Source: Alcaligenaceae bacterium (lineage in GTDB: Bacteria > Pseudomonadota > Gammaproteobacteria > Burkholderiales > Burkholderiaceae_B). From it: 64,000 nt of DNA. This document shows positions 42,633 to 51,596 of the stretch, piece by piece. Each line of letters opens with the position of its first letter. Positions within the stretch are counted from its first letter, which is position 1. The DNA is taken from positions 366,564-430,563 of the forward strand of contig JACCES010000002.1 of the NCBI GenBank assembly GCA_013416455.1, written 5' to 3'. Both the position numbers and the translations under genes were made by a program. Below the pieces are notes generated by a model. That model searched no databases. It was given only the letters and a program-made list of their open reading frames with translations, and was not told the origin of the DNA.

Positions 42633-42734
42633 ACGATCCAGAGCTTGCCTGGGGGCTGGGCTGGGCAGGATGACGGATTCCGGCTTCCGCCGGATGGCCA
42701 TGGAACGTGCCGAGGTGGCGGACGAACGCGGGCA

Positions 42735-42748
42735 TTGATAATTGTCAT
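42735..42748 (+). promoter_or_regulatory. Candidate FNR/NnrR-type box before the NnrS operon
   Basis: TTGAT-AATT-GTCAT resembles the Crp/Fnr-family site TTGAT-N4-ATCAA, with a good first half and a weaker second half. It is centred about 45 bp before the first gene's ATG, and TAGACT at 42773-42778 could be a -10. Nitric-oxide-responsive NnrR/Dnr regulators use such sites for nnrS genes. The match is only partial. Confidence 0.4.
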
Positions 42749-42786
42749 GGGTACTGGATGCGGAAAGAACATAGACTCTGTAATCT

Positions 42787-43833
42787 ATGCAAACGATTCG
42801 CACTTACATTTCTCTATCGTGCCGTAGGTTCAGGGTGGGGCCGCTGCGCGGTGTGCTCGCCGCTGTGCTGGCTTTGGCTCTGCCCTTGCAGGCGGCCGCC
42901 GAGCCGGCCAAGCGCGAACGCCTGATGCTGGCCGGCCCGGCCGCGGCGGTTTCCTTTCCGCTGCTGCACATGGTCGAAAGCGGCGCGCTGGCCGATGTGG
43001 CCGACAAGGTGGAATTCACCACCTGGAACAATCCTGACCAGCTCCGCGCCCTGGCGCTGGAAGGCCAGGCCGATTTCATGGCGATGCCGACGAACGTCGC
43101 GGCCAATCTCTACAACCGCGGTGTGCCGCTGCGGCTGGTGAACGTGTCGGTGTGGGGCATGTTGTGGATGGTGTCGCGCAACCCCGGGCTGAAGACGCTG
43201 GCGGACTTCAAGGGCGAAGAAATCGCCGTGCCGTTCCGGGCGGACATGCCGGACATCGTGTTCGGCCATCTGGCCGAAAGGTCGGGGCTGGACCCGCGCA
43301 GGGATTTCACCGTGCGCTATACGGCCACGCCCATGGATGCCATGCAGCTGCTGGTGATGCGCAGGGTGGACCATGCGCTGCTGGCCGAGCCGGCGGTGTC
43401 GATGGCGCTGCGCAAGACGCAGTCCTTCCCGACGTCGGTGGTGGCGCCCGACCTGTACCGCAGCGTGAACCTGCAGGAAGAATGGGGCCGGCTGCTGAAT
43501 ACGGCGCCGCGCATCCCTCAGGCGGGCATGGCGGCGGTGGGCGCGGCCCGGCTGGACGAGGCGCTGGTGGCCCGGCTTGAAAAGGCCTACGCCGAGTCGA
43601 ACCGCTGGTGCCTGGACAATGCCCAGGCTTGCGCCGCGCTGGCGGCCAAGTACATCAGCATGCTGACACCCGAGGCGGTGGCGGACTCGATCGCCGTGCT
43701 GCCCCGCCACTATGCCACGGCCGCCGAGGCCCGCGAAGAACTGGAAGCATTCCTCGGCCTGCTCCTGGCGCGGCAGCCCGCCACAGTGGGCAACAAGCTG
43801 CCGGACGCGGCGTTCTACGGGCCTGCGCCATGA
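42787..43833 (+). CDS. ABC transporter substrate-binding protein (NMT1/SsuA-like)
   Basis: A 348-residue periplasmic protein. A signal peptide (LRGVLAAVLALALPLQAAA) precedes a domain of the nitrate/sulfonate/thiamine-precursor receptor fold. It has MLAGPAAAVSFPLLHMVESGAL, EFTTWNNPDQLRALALEGQADF and the hinge DFKGEEIAVPFRADMPDIVFGHLAERSGL. The start is ambiguous: ATG 42787 has no ribosome site, and GTG 42835 sits right before the signal peptide. It overlaps the permease gene by ATGA. Linkage to NnrS suggests a ligand needed under denitrifying or NO stress, such as a metal or cofactor; this is inferred. Confidence 0.87.
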   Translation: MQTIRTYISLSCRRFRVGPLRGVLAAVLALALPLQAAAEPAKRERLMLAGPAAAVSFPLLHMVESGALADVADKVEFTTWNNPDQLRALALEGQADFMAMPTNVAANLYNRGVPLRLVNVSVWGMLWMVSRNPGLKTLADFKGEEIAVPFRADMPDIVFGHLAERSGLDPRRDFTVRYTATPMDAMQLLVMRRVDHALLAEPAVSMALRKTQSFPTSVVAPDLYRSVNLQEEWGRLLNTAPRIPQAGMAAVGAARLDEALVARLEKAYAESNRWCLDNAQACAALAAKYISMLTPEAVADSIAVLPRHYATAAEAREELEAFLGLLLARQPATVGNKLPDAAFYGPAP

Positions 43834-44633
43834 TGCCACTGGCGTGGCTGCGCGGGGTGCTGGCGTCGACGTTGGGCTATCTGTGGAGCGGCTGGGGCGC
43901 CATCACCAGCCTGCTGCTGTTCTGTGCGCTGTGGGAATTCGGCGGGCAGGTGTACGGCGATCTGGTGCTGCCGGGCCCGGCGGCGACCTTGCGCCAGCTG
44001 TCGGCCATGTTCGGCAGCGGCATGGCGGCGCCGGAACTGGCGATATCCGCAAGGCGCGCCCTGTATGGCCTGGGGCTGGCGCTGGCCGCGGGCACCGTGC
44101 TGGGGCTGGTGGCGGGGCGCTCGATGACGGCGGCCATGGTATCGCGCCCCCTGGCGACGCTGCTGCTGGGCATGCCCCCGATCGCCTGGCTGGTGCTGGC
44201 CATGCTGTGGTTCGGCATGGGCGACGCCACGCCCGTGTTCACCGTATTCATCGCCTGTTTCCCCATCGCTTTCGCCGGCGCCATGCAGGGTTCGCGCACG
44301 GTGGACAACAAGCTGCGGGACATGGCGCTGTCCTATCGCCTGCCCTGGTGGATGATGGTGACCGATGTCCATCTGCCCCATGTCACTTCCTATCTGTTCC
44401 CTGCCTGGATCACCGCGCTGGGCACCTCCTGGAAGGTCGTGGTCATGGCGGAACTGCTGACCACGGTGGATGGCGTGGGCGCGGCGCTGGCCGTTTCACG
44501 CACGCAGCTCGACATGGCCACTTCGCTGGGCTGGATCATCGCGGTGCTGGGGCTGCTGCTGGCGCTGGAGTATCTTTTCCTGGAGCCCATCAAGCGGCAT
44601 GTGGAACGCTGGCGCACGGAGACGGTCCGTTGA
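43830..44633 (+). CDS. ABC transporter permease (TauC/SsuC type)
   Basis: A 267-residue inner-membrane permease with six helices. The coupling motif is seen around DNKLRDMALSYRLPWWMMVTDVHLPHVTSYLFPAWITALGTSWKVVVMAEL (about 152-202), the EAA-loop region of binding-protein-dependent permeases. The start overlaps the receptor gene's stop (ATGA), and its own stop overlaps the TTG start of the ATPase gene. That makes the three components a translationally linked set. Confidence 0.92.
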   Translation: MMPLAWLRGVLASTLGYLWSGWGAITSLLLFCALWEFGGQVYGDLVLPGPAATLRQLSAMFGSGMAAPELAISARRALYGLGLALAAGTVLGLVAGRSMTAAMVSRPLATLLLGMPPIAWLVLAMLWFGMGDATPVFTVFIACFPIAFAGAMQGSRTVDNKLRDMALSYRLPWWMMVTDVHLPHVTSYLFPAWITALGTSWKVVVMAELLTTVDGVGAALAVSRTQLDMATSLGWIIAVLGLLLALEYLFLEPIKRHVERWRTETVR

Positions 44634-45421
44634 GCGCGCTGCATATTCGTCACCTGTACCATCGCTATGGCCTGACGGAAGTGCTGGCCGACGTGAATCT
44701 GGACCTGTCGGCCGGCGAGACACTGGCGCTGGTGGGGCCGTCCGGCTGCGGCAAGAGCACGCTGCTGCATATCGTGGCGGGTCTGCTGAGGCCCTCGGAA
44801 GCGGAGATGCAATCGACGTTCCGCGGGGTGTCCTGCGTGTTTCAGGAACCGCGCCTCATGCCGTGGAAGACGGCCCTGGACAACATCGCGCTCGGGCTGA
44901 AGGCCTTGCGGGTCCCCCGGGCGGCGCGGCGCCGGCGGGCCGCCGAACTGGGCGCGCGCATGGGGCTTTCCATGCAGGACCTGGCGAAGTTTCCCCATGA
45001 ATTGTCGGGAGGGATGCAGAGCCGGGTGTCGCTGGCCCGCGCGCTGGCGCCCGGCCCCGATCTTTTGCTGCTCGATGAACCGTTCTCGGCGCTGGACATC
45101 GGCCTGAAGGCCGAGTTGTACGGCCTGCTCACTGAACAGGTGAGCCGCTTCAATACCGCCGTGCTGATGATCACCCACGACCTGATGGAAGCCGTGCGCC
45201 TGGCCGACCGCATCCTGATGATGGTGCCCGGGCCGGGCCGGCTGGTGCGCGAGTTCGCGCTGCAGACCCCGCAGGCGCGGCGCGGCGGCACCTGGGTGTA
45301 TCAGACCACCGCTGAACTGATGCAGCAGGACGAGGTTCGTATCGGTTTCGGTCTGGTCGACGGGGAAATTTTGCCGGTCGGCCCGCCCGAACATGCGCGC
45401 CATGCGGGGTGTGCGATTTGA
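44630..45421 (+). CDS. ABC transporter ATP-binding protein
   Basis: A 263-residue ATPase beginning at TTG, coupled to the permease gene through TTGA. It carries Walker A GPSGCGKST (about 36-44), Q-loop FQEPRLMPW, signature LSGGMQSR, Walker B LLLLDEPFSALD and the switch histidine in MITHDLMEA. It belongs to the nitrate/sulfonate/taurine importer class. It is followed without a gap by the NnrS gene, whose start lies inside its last codons. Confidence 0.93.
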   Translation: MSALHIRHLYHRYGLTEVLADVNLDLSAGETLALVGPSGCGKSTLLHIVAGLLRPSEAEMQSTFRGVSCVFQEPRLMPWKTALDNIALGLKALRVPRAARRRRAAELGARMGLSMQDLAKFPHELSGGMQSRVSLARALAPGPDLLLLDEPFSALDIGLKAELYGLLTEQVSRFNTAVLMITHDLMEAVRLADRILMMVPGPGRLVREFALQTPQARRGGTWVYQTTAELMQQDEVRIGFGLVDGEILPVGPPEHARHAGCAI

Positions 45422-46707
45422 CGCCCCCGCCGTCCGTCCTGCGAGCCGCCCTGCGGGGCGAATGGCCTCTTTTCATGTGCGGCTTCCGGCCGTTCTTCGT
45501 GCTGACCGCCGCCAGCGCGGTGGTGATGATGGCAGTGTGGCTGCTGATGCTGCGCGGCCTGCTGCCGGCCACGATGCCGGGCGGCAGCCTGTTCTGGCAC
45601 AGCCATGAGCTGATCTTCGGTTTTGTCACGGCATCGATCGCCGGCTTCGTGCTGACGGCCATTCCCGAGTTCACGAAAACCCGGCCGATCGGACGCCCGG
45701 CGCTGCTGCGGCTGACCCTGCTATGGATCGCGACGCGCCTGGCCTATGCGCTGGCGGGCCTCTGGCCGTCCTGGCTGGGATTGTGGCCGGCGGCGCTGTT
45801 CAACCTGGCGTTGTGGGTGTTGCTGCTGATGCAAGTGACTCCCCCCGTGTGGCGCGATCCGGAGCGCCGCCATCTGAGCTTTTTCTGGGGGCTGGCCGCG
45901 ATGGCCTTGTTGCAGGTGGGGTATTTCGTCGCTCTGGCCGTCGATGCCGACGCGATGGCCTGGCTGCGGGTGACGGTGGGTGTGGTCATGATGCTGATCG
46001 TGATCGCCGCCAGCCGTGTTTCGATGTCGGTGGTGAACGGCCTGATTGAACAGGGCCGGCCGGGCCAGCCCGATCCCGGCGACGTCGGCTACCTGGCCCG
46101 GCCGCCGCGGCGCAACCTGGCGATCTTCTGCATCGGTGCGTGCAGCATGACGGAATTCGCACTGGGCCATGATCCCGTCACCGGCTGGACGGCGCTTGCC
46201 GCCGCCGCCGCGATGCTGAATCTGCTGAACGACTGGCACGTGGGCCGGCCGCTGTTCACCCGCTGGGCCTTGATGATGTATGCCTTCTACTGGCTGATCG
46301 CCGTGGGCTATGCGCTGATGGGCGCGGCCTGGCTCGGCGCGCCGCTGCTGCCTTCGGCGGGCCGGCATGTGTTGATGGCCGGAGCGATGGGCTTGTCCAT
46401 CTTCACCATCATGGCGCTGGTCGGGCGCATTCATTCAGGGTTGTGGCTGGACCGCCGCCCGTGGCTGCCGGTCACCGCCGCGCTGCTGGTGCTGGCCACC
46501 CTGCTGCGCGCGGCCGCCGGGGCCGGGCCGGCGGCGCAATGGGCGCTGGCCCTGATCGCCGTCTCGGGTGCGCTGTGGGCGGCCTGCTTTGCCATCTATC
46601 TGGCGGTGGCCTGGCCGGTGCTGACCGGGCCGCGCGCGGACGGACTGGCGGGGTGCGACGAGCCCATGGACCGAGATGCCGGCCATGCCGGCGACAGGCC
46701 TTGCTAG
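45409..46707 (+). CDS. nnrS: NnrS-family haem/copper membrane protein
   Basis: A protein of about 432 residues with twelve hydrophobic helices. The N-terminal CGFRPFFVLTA and the WHSHELIFGFVTASIAGFVLTAIPEFTKTRP block (about 63-93) are NnrS signatures; conserved histidines there are thought to bind haem. A second block is HVLMAGAMGLSIFTIMALVGRIHSG. NnrS proteins protect against nitric oxide in denitrifiers. Start is GTG 45409 or TTG 45418; either overlaps the ATPase stop. Its position as fourth gene of an ABC operon suggests the imported ligand supports NnrS maturation or function. Confidence 0.9.
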   Translation: MCDLTPPPSVLRAALRGEWPLFMCGFRPFFVLTAASAVVMMAVWLLMLRGLLPATMPGGSLFWHSHELIFGFVTASIAGFVLTAIPEFTKTRPIGRPALLRLTLLWIATRLAYALAGLWPSWLGLWPAALFNLALWVLLLMQVTPPVWRDPERRHLSFFWGLAAMALLQVGYFVALAVDADAMAWLRVTVGVVMMLIVIAASRVSMSVVNGLIEQGRPGQPDPGDVGYLARPPRRNLAIFCIGACSMTEFALGHDPVTGWTALAAAAAMLNLLNDWHVGRPLFTRWALMMYAFYWLIAVGYALMGAAWLGAPLLPSAGRHVLMAGAMGLSIFTIMALVGRIHSGLWLDRRPWLPVTAALLVLATLLRAAAGAGPAAQWALALIAVSGALWAACFAIYLAVAWPVLTGPRADGLAGCDEPMDRDAGHAGDRPC

Positions 46708-46741
46708 AGCGCCGGAACGCAAGCGCCGGATTCGCCGGGGG

Positions 46742-47359
46742 TCAGCGTGAATCGGCGCCGCCCAGCCATTGCAGGTAGGCCGAGCGTGTCACGGCGGACA
46801 CGGATTCCAGCGCTTTCTGATGCTGGACCTGATGCCGCAGCGCCAGCCGCGCATCGGCCACGGCGCGGGATTTGCAGAACCAGTGGCAGCTGTGCTGCAG
46901 CAGATACAGCTCGGCCGAGAGGTGGTAGGCGCGGTCTTTCGCATTCCAGTGGCCTTCGTTGTCCACCACATGGCGCAGGCCGGCGGCATGGATGTGCAGC
47001 AGCTTGCGAAAATCCCGCGTCAACCCGGGAAGAAAACGCTCGACGTAAGGCACGCAGAAGCGGATCGTGCCCATGCTGGCATCCTGCGCGCCTTCCTTCT
47101 GCATGGCGTCGGCCAGCGACCGCAGCTGCGCCGCGACCGCGTTCTCGGTGCGGGAAAAAGTCTCAAGCACCTGAAGCTGGCGTGTTTCAGTATCTTCGTG
47201 GATGGCGCGGGTATAGCCCTGCGTCAGTGTTTCCATGTGGCGTTCGAGCTGCAGGCCGGCGAGGTGACGGCCCAGCAGGACAATATGCGCGCGCTGGTAG
47301 CGCAGGCACAGCGCCCGCCAGGCCACGGCAAACATCAACAGGACCAGTGCAATATCCAT
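46742..47359 (-). CDS. Membrane-anchored helical protein of unknown function
   Basis: I do not recognise this 205-residue protein. It begins with a hydrophobic segment (MDIALVLLMFAVAWRALCL), likely a signal anchor, and the rest is predicted largely helical. It contains ten or more histidines, including HWNAKDRAYHLSAELYLLQHSCHWF (about 136-160), a run reminiscent of a metal or haem site, with two nearby cysteines (C157 and C161). It is convergent with nnrS (34 bp apart) and runs in the same direction as the AhpD-like gene upstream. A link to NO or peroxide stress is possible from position only. Confidence 0.6.
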   Translation of the reverse strand: MDIALVLLMFAVAWRALCLRYQRAHIVLLGRHLAGLQLERHMETLTQGYTRAIHEDTETRQLQVLETFSRTENAVAAQLRSLADAMQKEGAQDASMGTIRFCVPYVERFLPGLTRDFRKLLHIHAAGLRHVVDNEGHWNAKDRAYHLSAELYLLQHSCHWFCKSRAVADARLALRHQVQHQKALESVSAVTRSAYLQWLGGADSR

Positions 47360-47440
47360 CGCCCGTGTTCTCTCATCGTCCGGGCGAAATGCCGGCGTAC
47401 AAAATGTTTTCTGTTGCCACCATGGCTTGGGCCCGCCGCC

Positions 47441-48019
47441 TCATCGGCCCATTGAATAGAATTCCGCGTTCGGGCGCATGTTTGTCACGTTGGCCATGCG
47501 ATTCGACATCCCGAAGAAGGCCGAAATGCCGGCAATGTCCCAGATGTCTTCTTCGTCAAAGCCATGCGCCTTGAGCGCTTCGAAATCGGCTTCGGCGACC
47601 AGATGGGCGGATTGCGAGACTTTCATGGCGAAATCCAGCATGGCTTTCTGGCGGCCGGTGATGTCGGCCTTGCGGTAGTTGGTGGCGACCTGGTCGGCGA
47701 TGAGCGGGTTCTTGGCGCGAATGCGCAGGATGGCCCCGTGCGCGATGACGCAATACTGGCACTGGTTCATGCTGCTCGTGGCGACGACGATCATTTCACG
47801 TTCCGCCTTGGTGAGATTGCCGGGCTTTTCCATCAAGGCGTCGTGGTAGGCGAAGAAGGCGCGGAATTCATCGGGCCGGTGAGCCAGGGCAAGGAAGACA
47901 TTCGGGATGAACCCGGATTTTTCCTGGACGGCCAGGATCCGTTCCCGGATGTCGTCGGGCATGTCGTTGAGTTCAGGAACGGGGAAGCAGCTCACGGGAG
48001 CTTGATTGGTCTGCGTCAT
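47441..48019 (-). CDS. AhpD-like peroxidase-related protein
   Basis: A 192-residue all-helical protein of the carboxymuconolactone decarboxylase/AhpD superfamily. The redox motif is NQCQYCVIAHGAILR (C-x-x-C-x-x-x-H) around residues 85-99, preceded by REMIVVATSS with the conserved glutamate. Members of this uncharacterised peroxidase-related group use the CxxC pair as a disulfide reductase or peroxidase. GGAG lies upstream of the ATG. It is divergent from the S9 peptidase gene, separated by 146 bp. Confidence 0.88.
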   Translation of the reverse strand: MTQTNQAPVSCFPVPELNDMPDDIRERILAVQEKSGFIPNVFLALAHRPDEFRAFFAYHDALMEKPGNLTKAEREMIVVATSSMNQCQYCVIAHGAILRIRAKNPLIADQVATNYRKADITGRQKAMLDFAMKVSQSAHLVAEADFEALKAHGFDEEDIWDIAGISAFFGMSNRMANVTNMRPNAEFYSMGR

Positions 48020-48165
48020 GGGTTTCTCCTGGGGCTACTTTAGCCGATGTCGCGGGAATGCACAGCCCCGAAACGCGGTACGATTGCCGGCGAAGCATCC
48101 CTTGTCCGGTCACTCCATGACGGCCTTCGCGGCCTGTTTACACGGCTCACCAAGATTCAAACCCC

Positions 48166-50268
48166 ATGTCCTTTGCCTCCTCATCCGGGCCCACCGCCGC
48201 CTGGCCTGAAATCGCCCCGCCCGTGGCGCCGCGTGAAGACCGGGAGATTCATCAGCTGGGGCGCGTGCGCGTCGATTCCTTTGCCTGGATGAAATTCATC
48301 CCGCCATCGGGCTCGCGCACGCTGGAGAGCCTGCCCGCGCGCCTGCGCGAACATCTGGAAGCCGAAATGCAGTATGCGCGGGGCGTGCTGGATCCGCTGG
48401 CCGCCGACATCCGGTACTTCCGGGAACGCATGGAGGAAAGGGCGGCCGGGTTCAGCGAACCGCTGCCGATGTCGTCGCAGGGCTGGCGCTACGACTTCAG
48501 GCTTCCCGCCGGGCAGGCGCACCGAGTGTTTTCCCGCGTGGGGCCGGATGGCGCGGCGCAGGAACTGTTCGACGAGGCCGAGCGTGCCGGCGGCCATGCC
48601 TATTATCGCGCCACCGACCATCAGGCCAGCCCGGACGATCGCTATTTCGCCTGGGCGGAGGATGTGCGTGGCGATGATCGCCACCGGATCTGCATCCTCG
48701 ATATGGCAAGCGGCGTGGTTCGCACGCTGGTGCCGGCCGATGCTTTCGGCTATGGGGGCTTCACCTTCTCTCCCTCGTCCCGCTATCTGTTCTGGATCTG
48801 GCGCGACGCCCGCAGCCGGCCGACCCGCCTGTATCGTTCGTCGGTCGAGGGGGACGAGCCGGTGCTGGTCTATGAAGAGCATGACCCCGCCATTTTCATG
48901 CAGGTGGCCCGCACGGCCACCGGCGGCTTCGTCGCCTTGACGCTGGCCAGCCCGGACGTGAGCGAGGTCCATTTGATTGCCGCCGGCGCCGAGACCGCCA
49001 CGCCTCGGCTCGTGAGGCCGCGCCGGCGCGGCGTCCGCTATGAAGTCAATGAGTGGAACGATGCGCTGCTGATGCTGACGGATGCCGACGGCGCCCTGGA
49101 TGGCAAGCTGCTGGAGATCGACCCCGCGAGTTTTGCCGTGCGGCGCGAGCGCGTGCCGCATCGCGCCGGCGTTTCCATTCTTGCCGTCCTGCCTTTCGCC
49201 GACGCGCTCGTGCGGCTGGAGCGTGTGGAGGGCCTGCATCGCCTCGTGCTGATGTATCCCGGCGGCGGGGAAACGGTGGTCGGCTTCGATGAGCCGGCGT
49301 ATACCATCGCCCTGGCGCCGTCACAGCCCTACGATGCCCGGCAGGTGCGCATCGTGCATCAGGGGCCGTCCAGCCCGCCGCGCTGGCTGGACGTCGGCTT
49401 TGCCGACGGGGAATGCCGTGTGGCCGGGCGGCAGCGCCTGAATGCTTTCGATCCGGGGGCTTACCGGGTCGAGCGTCTGCGGGCGCTCGCAGCCGATGGG
49501 GAAAGCATTCCCATCACGGTGCTGTCGCCGGCGGATGCGCGGGCGGATGAGCCGCTGCCCTTGCTGCTCACCGGATACGGCGCCTACGGCATCGCCCGCG
49601 AACCGCTTTTTTCGCTGCCCGCGACGGTGCTGGTGGATGCCGGGTTCCGCTACGCCATTGCGCACGTGCGTGGCGGGTCGGAAAAGGGCAGGCGCTGGTA
49701 TCAGGACGGCTGCCGTGAAAAGAAGCGCAACTCGATGACCGATTTCATCGCCTGCGCGCGGCATCTGCTGGATATCGGCCACGCGGCGCCGGGCCGCATC
49801 GTGGCTCATGGTGTCTCGGCCGGCGGGCTGCTGGTCTGCGGCGCCATGAATATCGAGCCGCGATTATGGGCTGGCGTGATCGCCCAGGTGCCTTTCGTCG
49901 ACATGCTCAATACCATGAGCGACGCCGATCATCCCCTGGTGCCCTTGCTGCGCCCGGATTGGGGCGACCCGCTTGCTGATCCGCATGCCTACGATCATAT
50001 GGCGGGCATTTCGCCCTATGAGAACGTGCGGCGGGCCGTCTATCCGCCCCTGCTGTGCACCGCCGGCCTGAAGGATGACCGGGTTCCTTACTGGGAACCG
50101 GCAAAGCTCGTGGCCAACATCCGCCGTCATTCCACCGGCAGCCATCCCGCTGTGTTGCATCTGAACCCGGACAGCGGGCACCAGGAAAGCGATGACCAAA
50201 ACGCCGAGTTCGCCCAGGCGGCGCTGTTGTGGGCTTTCGCCCGGCGCTGCGTTGCCGCGGCGGGCTGA
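48166..50268 (+). CDS. S9-family serine peptidase (oligopeptidase B / prolyl oligopeptidase type)
   Basis: A 700-residue cytoplasmic peptidase. An N-terminal beta-propeller (to about residue 415) is followed by an alpha/beta-hydrolase domain. Catalytic residues are visible: Ser551 in HGVSAGGLL, Asp637/638 in GLKDDRVPYWEPAK and His672 in DSGHQES. The block RGGSEKGRRWYQDGCREKKRNSMTDFIAC just before the serine is typical of oligopeptidase B. Such enzymes degrade short peptides, often after basic residues. No signal peptide is present. It ends 5 bp from the convergent MFS gene. Confidence 0.91.
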   Translation: MSFASSSGPTAAWPEIAPPVAPREDREIHQLGRVRVDSFAWMKFIPPSGSRTLESLPARLREHLEAEMQYARGVLDPLAADIRYFRERMEERAAGFSEPLPMSSQGWRYDFRLPAGQAHRVFSRVGPDGAAQELFDEAERAGGHAYYRATDHQASPDDRYFAWAEDVRGDDRHRICILDMASGVVRTLVPADAFGYGGFTFSPSSRYLFWIWRDARSRPTRLYRSSVEGDEPVLVYEEHDPAIFMQVARTATGGFVALTLASPDVSEVHLIAAGAETATPRLVRPRRRGVRYEVNEWNDALLMLTDADGALDGKLLEIDPASFAVRRERVPHRAGVSILAVLPFADALVRLERVEGLHRLVLMYPGGGETVVGFDEPAYTIALAPSQPYDARQVRIVHQGPSSPPRWLDVGFADGECRVAGRQRLNAFDPGAYRVERLRALAADGESIPITVLSPADARADEPLPLLLTGYGAYGIAREPLFSLPATVLVDAGFRYAIAHVRGGSEKGRRWYQDGCREKKRNSMTDFIACARHLLDIGHAAPGRIVAHGVSAGGLLVCGAMNIEPRLWAGVIAQVPFVDMLNTMSDADHPLVPLLRPDWGDPLADPHAYDHMAGISPYENVRRAVYPPLLCTAGLKDDRVPYWEPAKLVANIRRHSTGSHPAVLHLNPDSGHQESDDQNAEFAQAALLWAFARRCVAAAG

Positions 50269-50273
50269 CCGGG

Positions 50274-51581
50274 TCAGGCCGCCTGGCCGGCGGCCGCCAC
50301 TCGTTCCTTGCTCGACCGCAGGAACGAGCGCATGGCGCAGAAGGCCGACAAGGCCAGCGCCGGGACGGCGGTCAGGACGATCGCATGCGCCAGCCGCCCA
50401 TTGAACATGGCGCCCGAAAGCGTGCCCGCCAGCAAGGGGCCGGCGGCGCCGAATACCGAAACGACGAAACTCCATATGGCGAAGCTGCGCGCCCTCAATA
50501 AGGGCGGCGCGAGATCCTGGAGCATGGTGGGAACCAGAGCATTGGCGGTGCTGGTCGCGAACAGCGTCAGGCCCACGACGACAAAGGCGCGGTCCACCGT
50601 CCCCACGGTGGCCAGCAGCAGCAGGACGGGGACGGCGGCCAGGGCGCAGATTCCCATGATCAACGGGCGCGCGGCCTGGCCCAGGCGCCGTGCCAGCATG
50701 CGGTCCAGCAGCCACGCGACGGGCAGGCATCCCAGGGTGGTCGTCAATACGATGAAGCCCATGGCCTGGCCGATGTGGCCCGGCGAGGCATCGAATCTGC
50801 GTTCCAGGGCCAGTGAAATCAGCTGGTTGAGCGCCTGCACGGCCAGCACCAGGCAGCCCGCCGTGCCGACGAAAAAGGCGATGGCCTGCCAGCGCTCCCT
50901 CAGGAAGCGTCTCAGCGAGACGTCCGCCGCGGGATTCGCCGCGCCCTTGTGCCGGGAGGGATCAGCCGTCAGTGTGCCCAGCGCCAGCAGAGGCAGGCCC
51001 GCGCAGGAAAGCAGCAGGAAGGCGCCGCGCCACGGTTCGATGGCCAGGGGATTGATGTCCCCGGCGATGGAAAGCAGGGTACCGGCGAAATAGAATCCGC
51101 CGCTGGCGCCGGCCGCCATCAAGGCGGCGAAGCTGAGGTTGGCCAGGACGCGGTGCCGCTCCGGGGCAAGATCGGGAATCATCGAGTACACCAGCGGTAC
51201 CATCGCAAACTCGGTGATGCCCGCGGCCGAGCGGCCGATGAAGAACAGCGGGAAATTGGGCGCGAGCGCGCTCAAGACCATCATGGCGGTCGATGCGGCG
51301 ATCAGGCACAGCAGCACCCGCTTGCGGGAGAAGCGATCCGCGAAACGCGCGAGCGGGATGGCAAGCGCGCTTCCCACCAGAACGCCGGCCAGCCCCTGCA
51401 GGGCGCCCAGGGTGGCGTCGCCCACGCCGAAGGTCCGCTGGATGGCGGAAAGCGATATGGCCTGGAGCCCCATGTCGCTCATTTGCACGCCCGCGACGAT
51501 GCCCAGGAAGGCCACCGTGAAGAGGCCTTGCGGCGTCCACTTCACGGGAGCGCGCCGGCATGCCTCATCCAAGGGCGTCAT
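50274..51581 (-). CDS. MFS transporter, probable siderophore-linked inner-membrane carrier
   Basis: A 435-residue, twelve-helix major facilitator. The A-motif-like loop appears as GSALAIPLARFADRFSRKRVLL (about 71-92), and a shorter version in the second half precedes AARPLIMGI. The gene starts 15 bp after the TonB-dependent receptor gene on the same strand. That placement resembles RhtX/FptX-type single-protein siderophore importers, though an exporter cannot be excluded. Iron control would come from the Fur box before the receptor. Confidence 0.87.
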   Translation of the reverse strand: MTPLDEACRRAPVKWTPQGLFTVAFLGIVAGVQMSDMGLQAISLSAIQRTFGVGDATLGALQGLAGVLVGSALAIPLARFADRFSRKRVLLCLIAASTAMMVLSALAPNFPLFFIGRSAAGITEFAMVPLVYSMIPDLAPERHRVLANLSFAALMAAGASGGFYFAGTLLSIAGDINPLAIEPWRGAFLLLSCAGLPLLALGTLTADPSRHKGAANPAADVSLRRFLRERWQAIAFFVGTAGCLVLAVQALNQLISLALERRFDASPGHIGQAMGFIVLTTTLGCLPVAWLLDRMLARRLGQAARPLIMGICALAAVPVLLLLATVGTVDRAFVVVGLTLFATSTANALVPTMLQDLAPPLLRARSFAIWSFVVSVFGAAGPLLAGTLSGAMFNGRLAHAIVLTAVPALALSAFCAMRSFLRSSKERVAAAGQAA

Positions 51582-51596
51582 GCGCCGGAATGGGGC

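Noticed and set aside
44496..45403. Antisense frames across the ABC ATPase and permease genes
   Set aside because: They are shadows of genes with complete ABC motifs and lack ribosome sites or recognisable domains.
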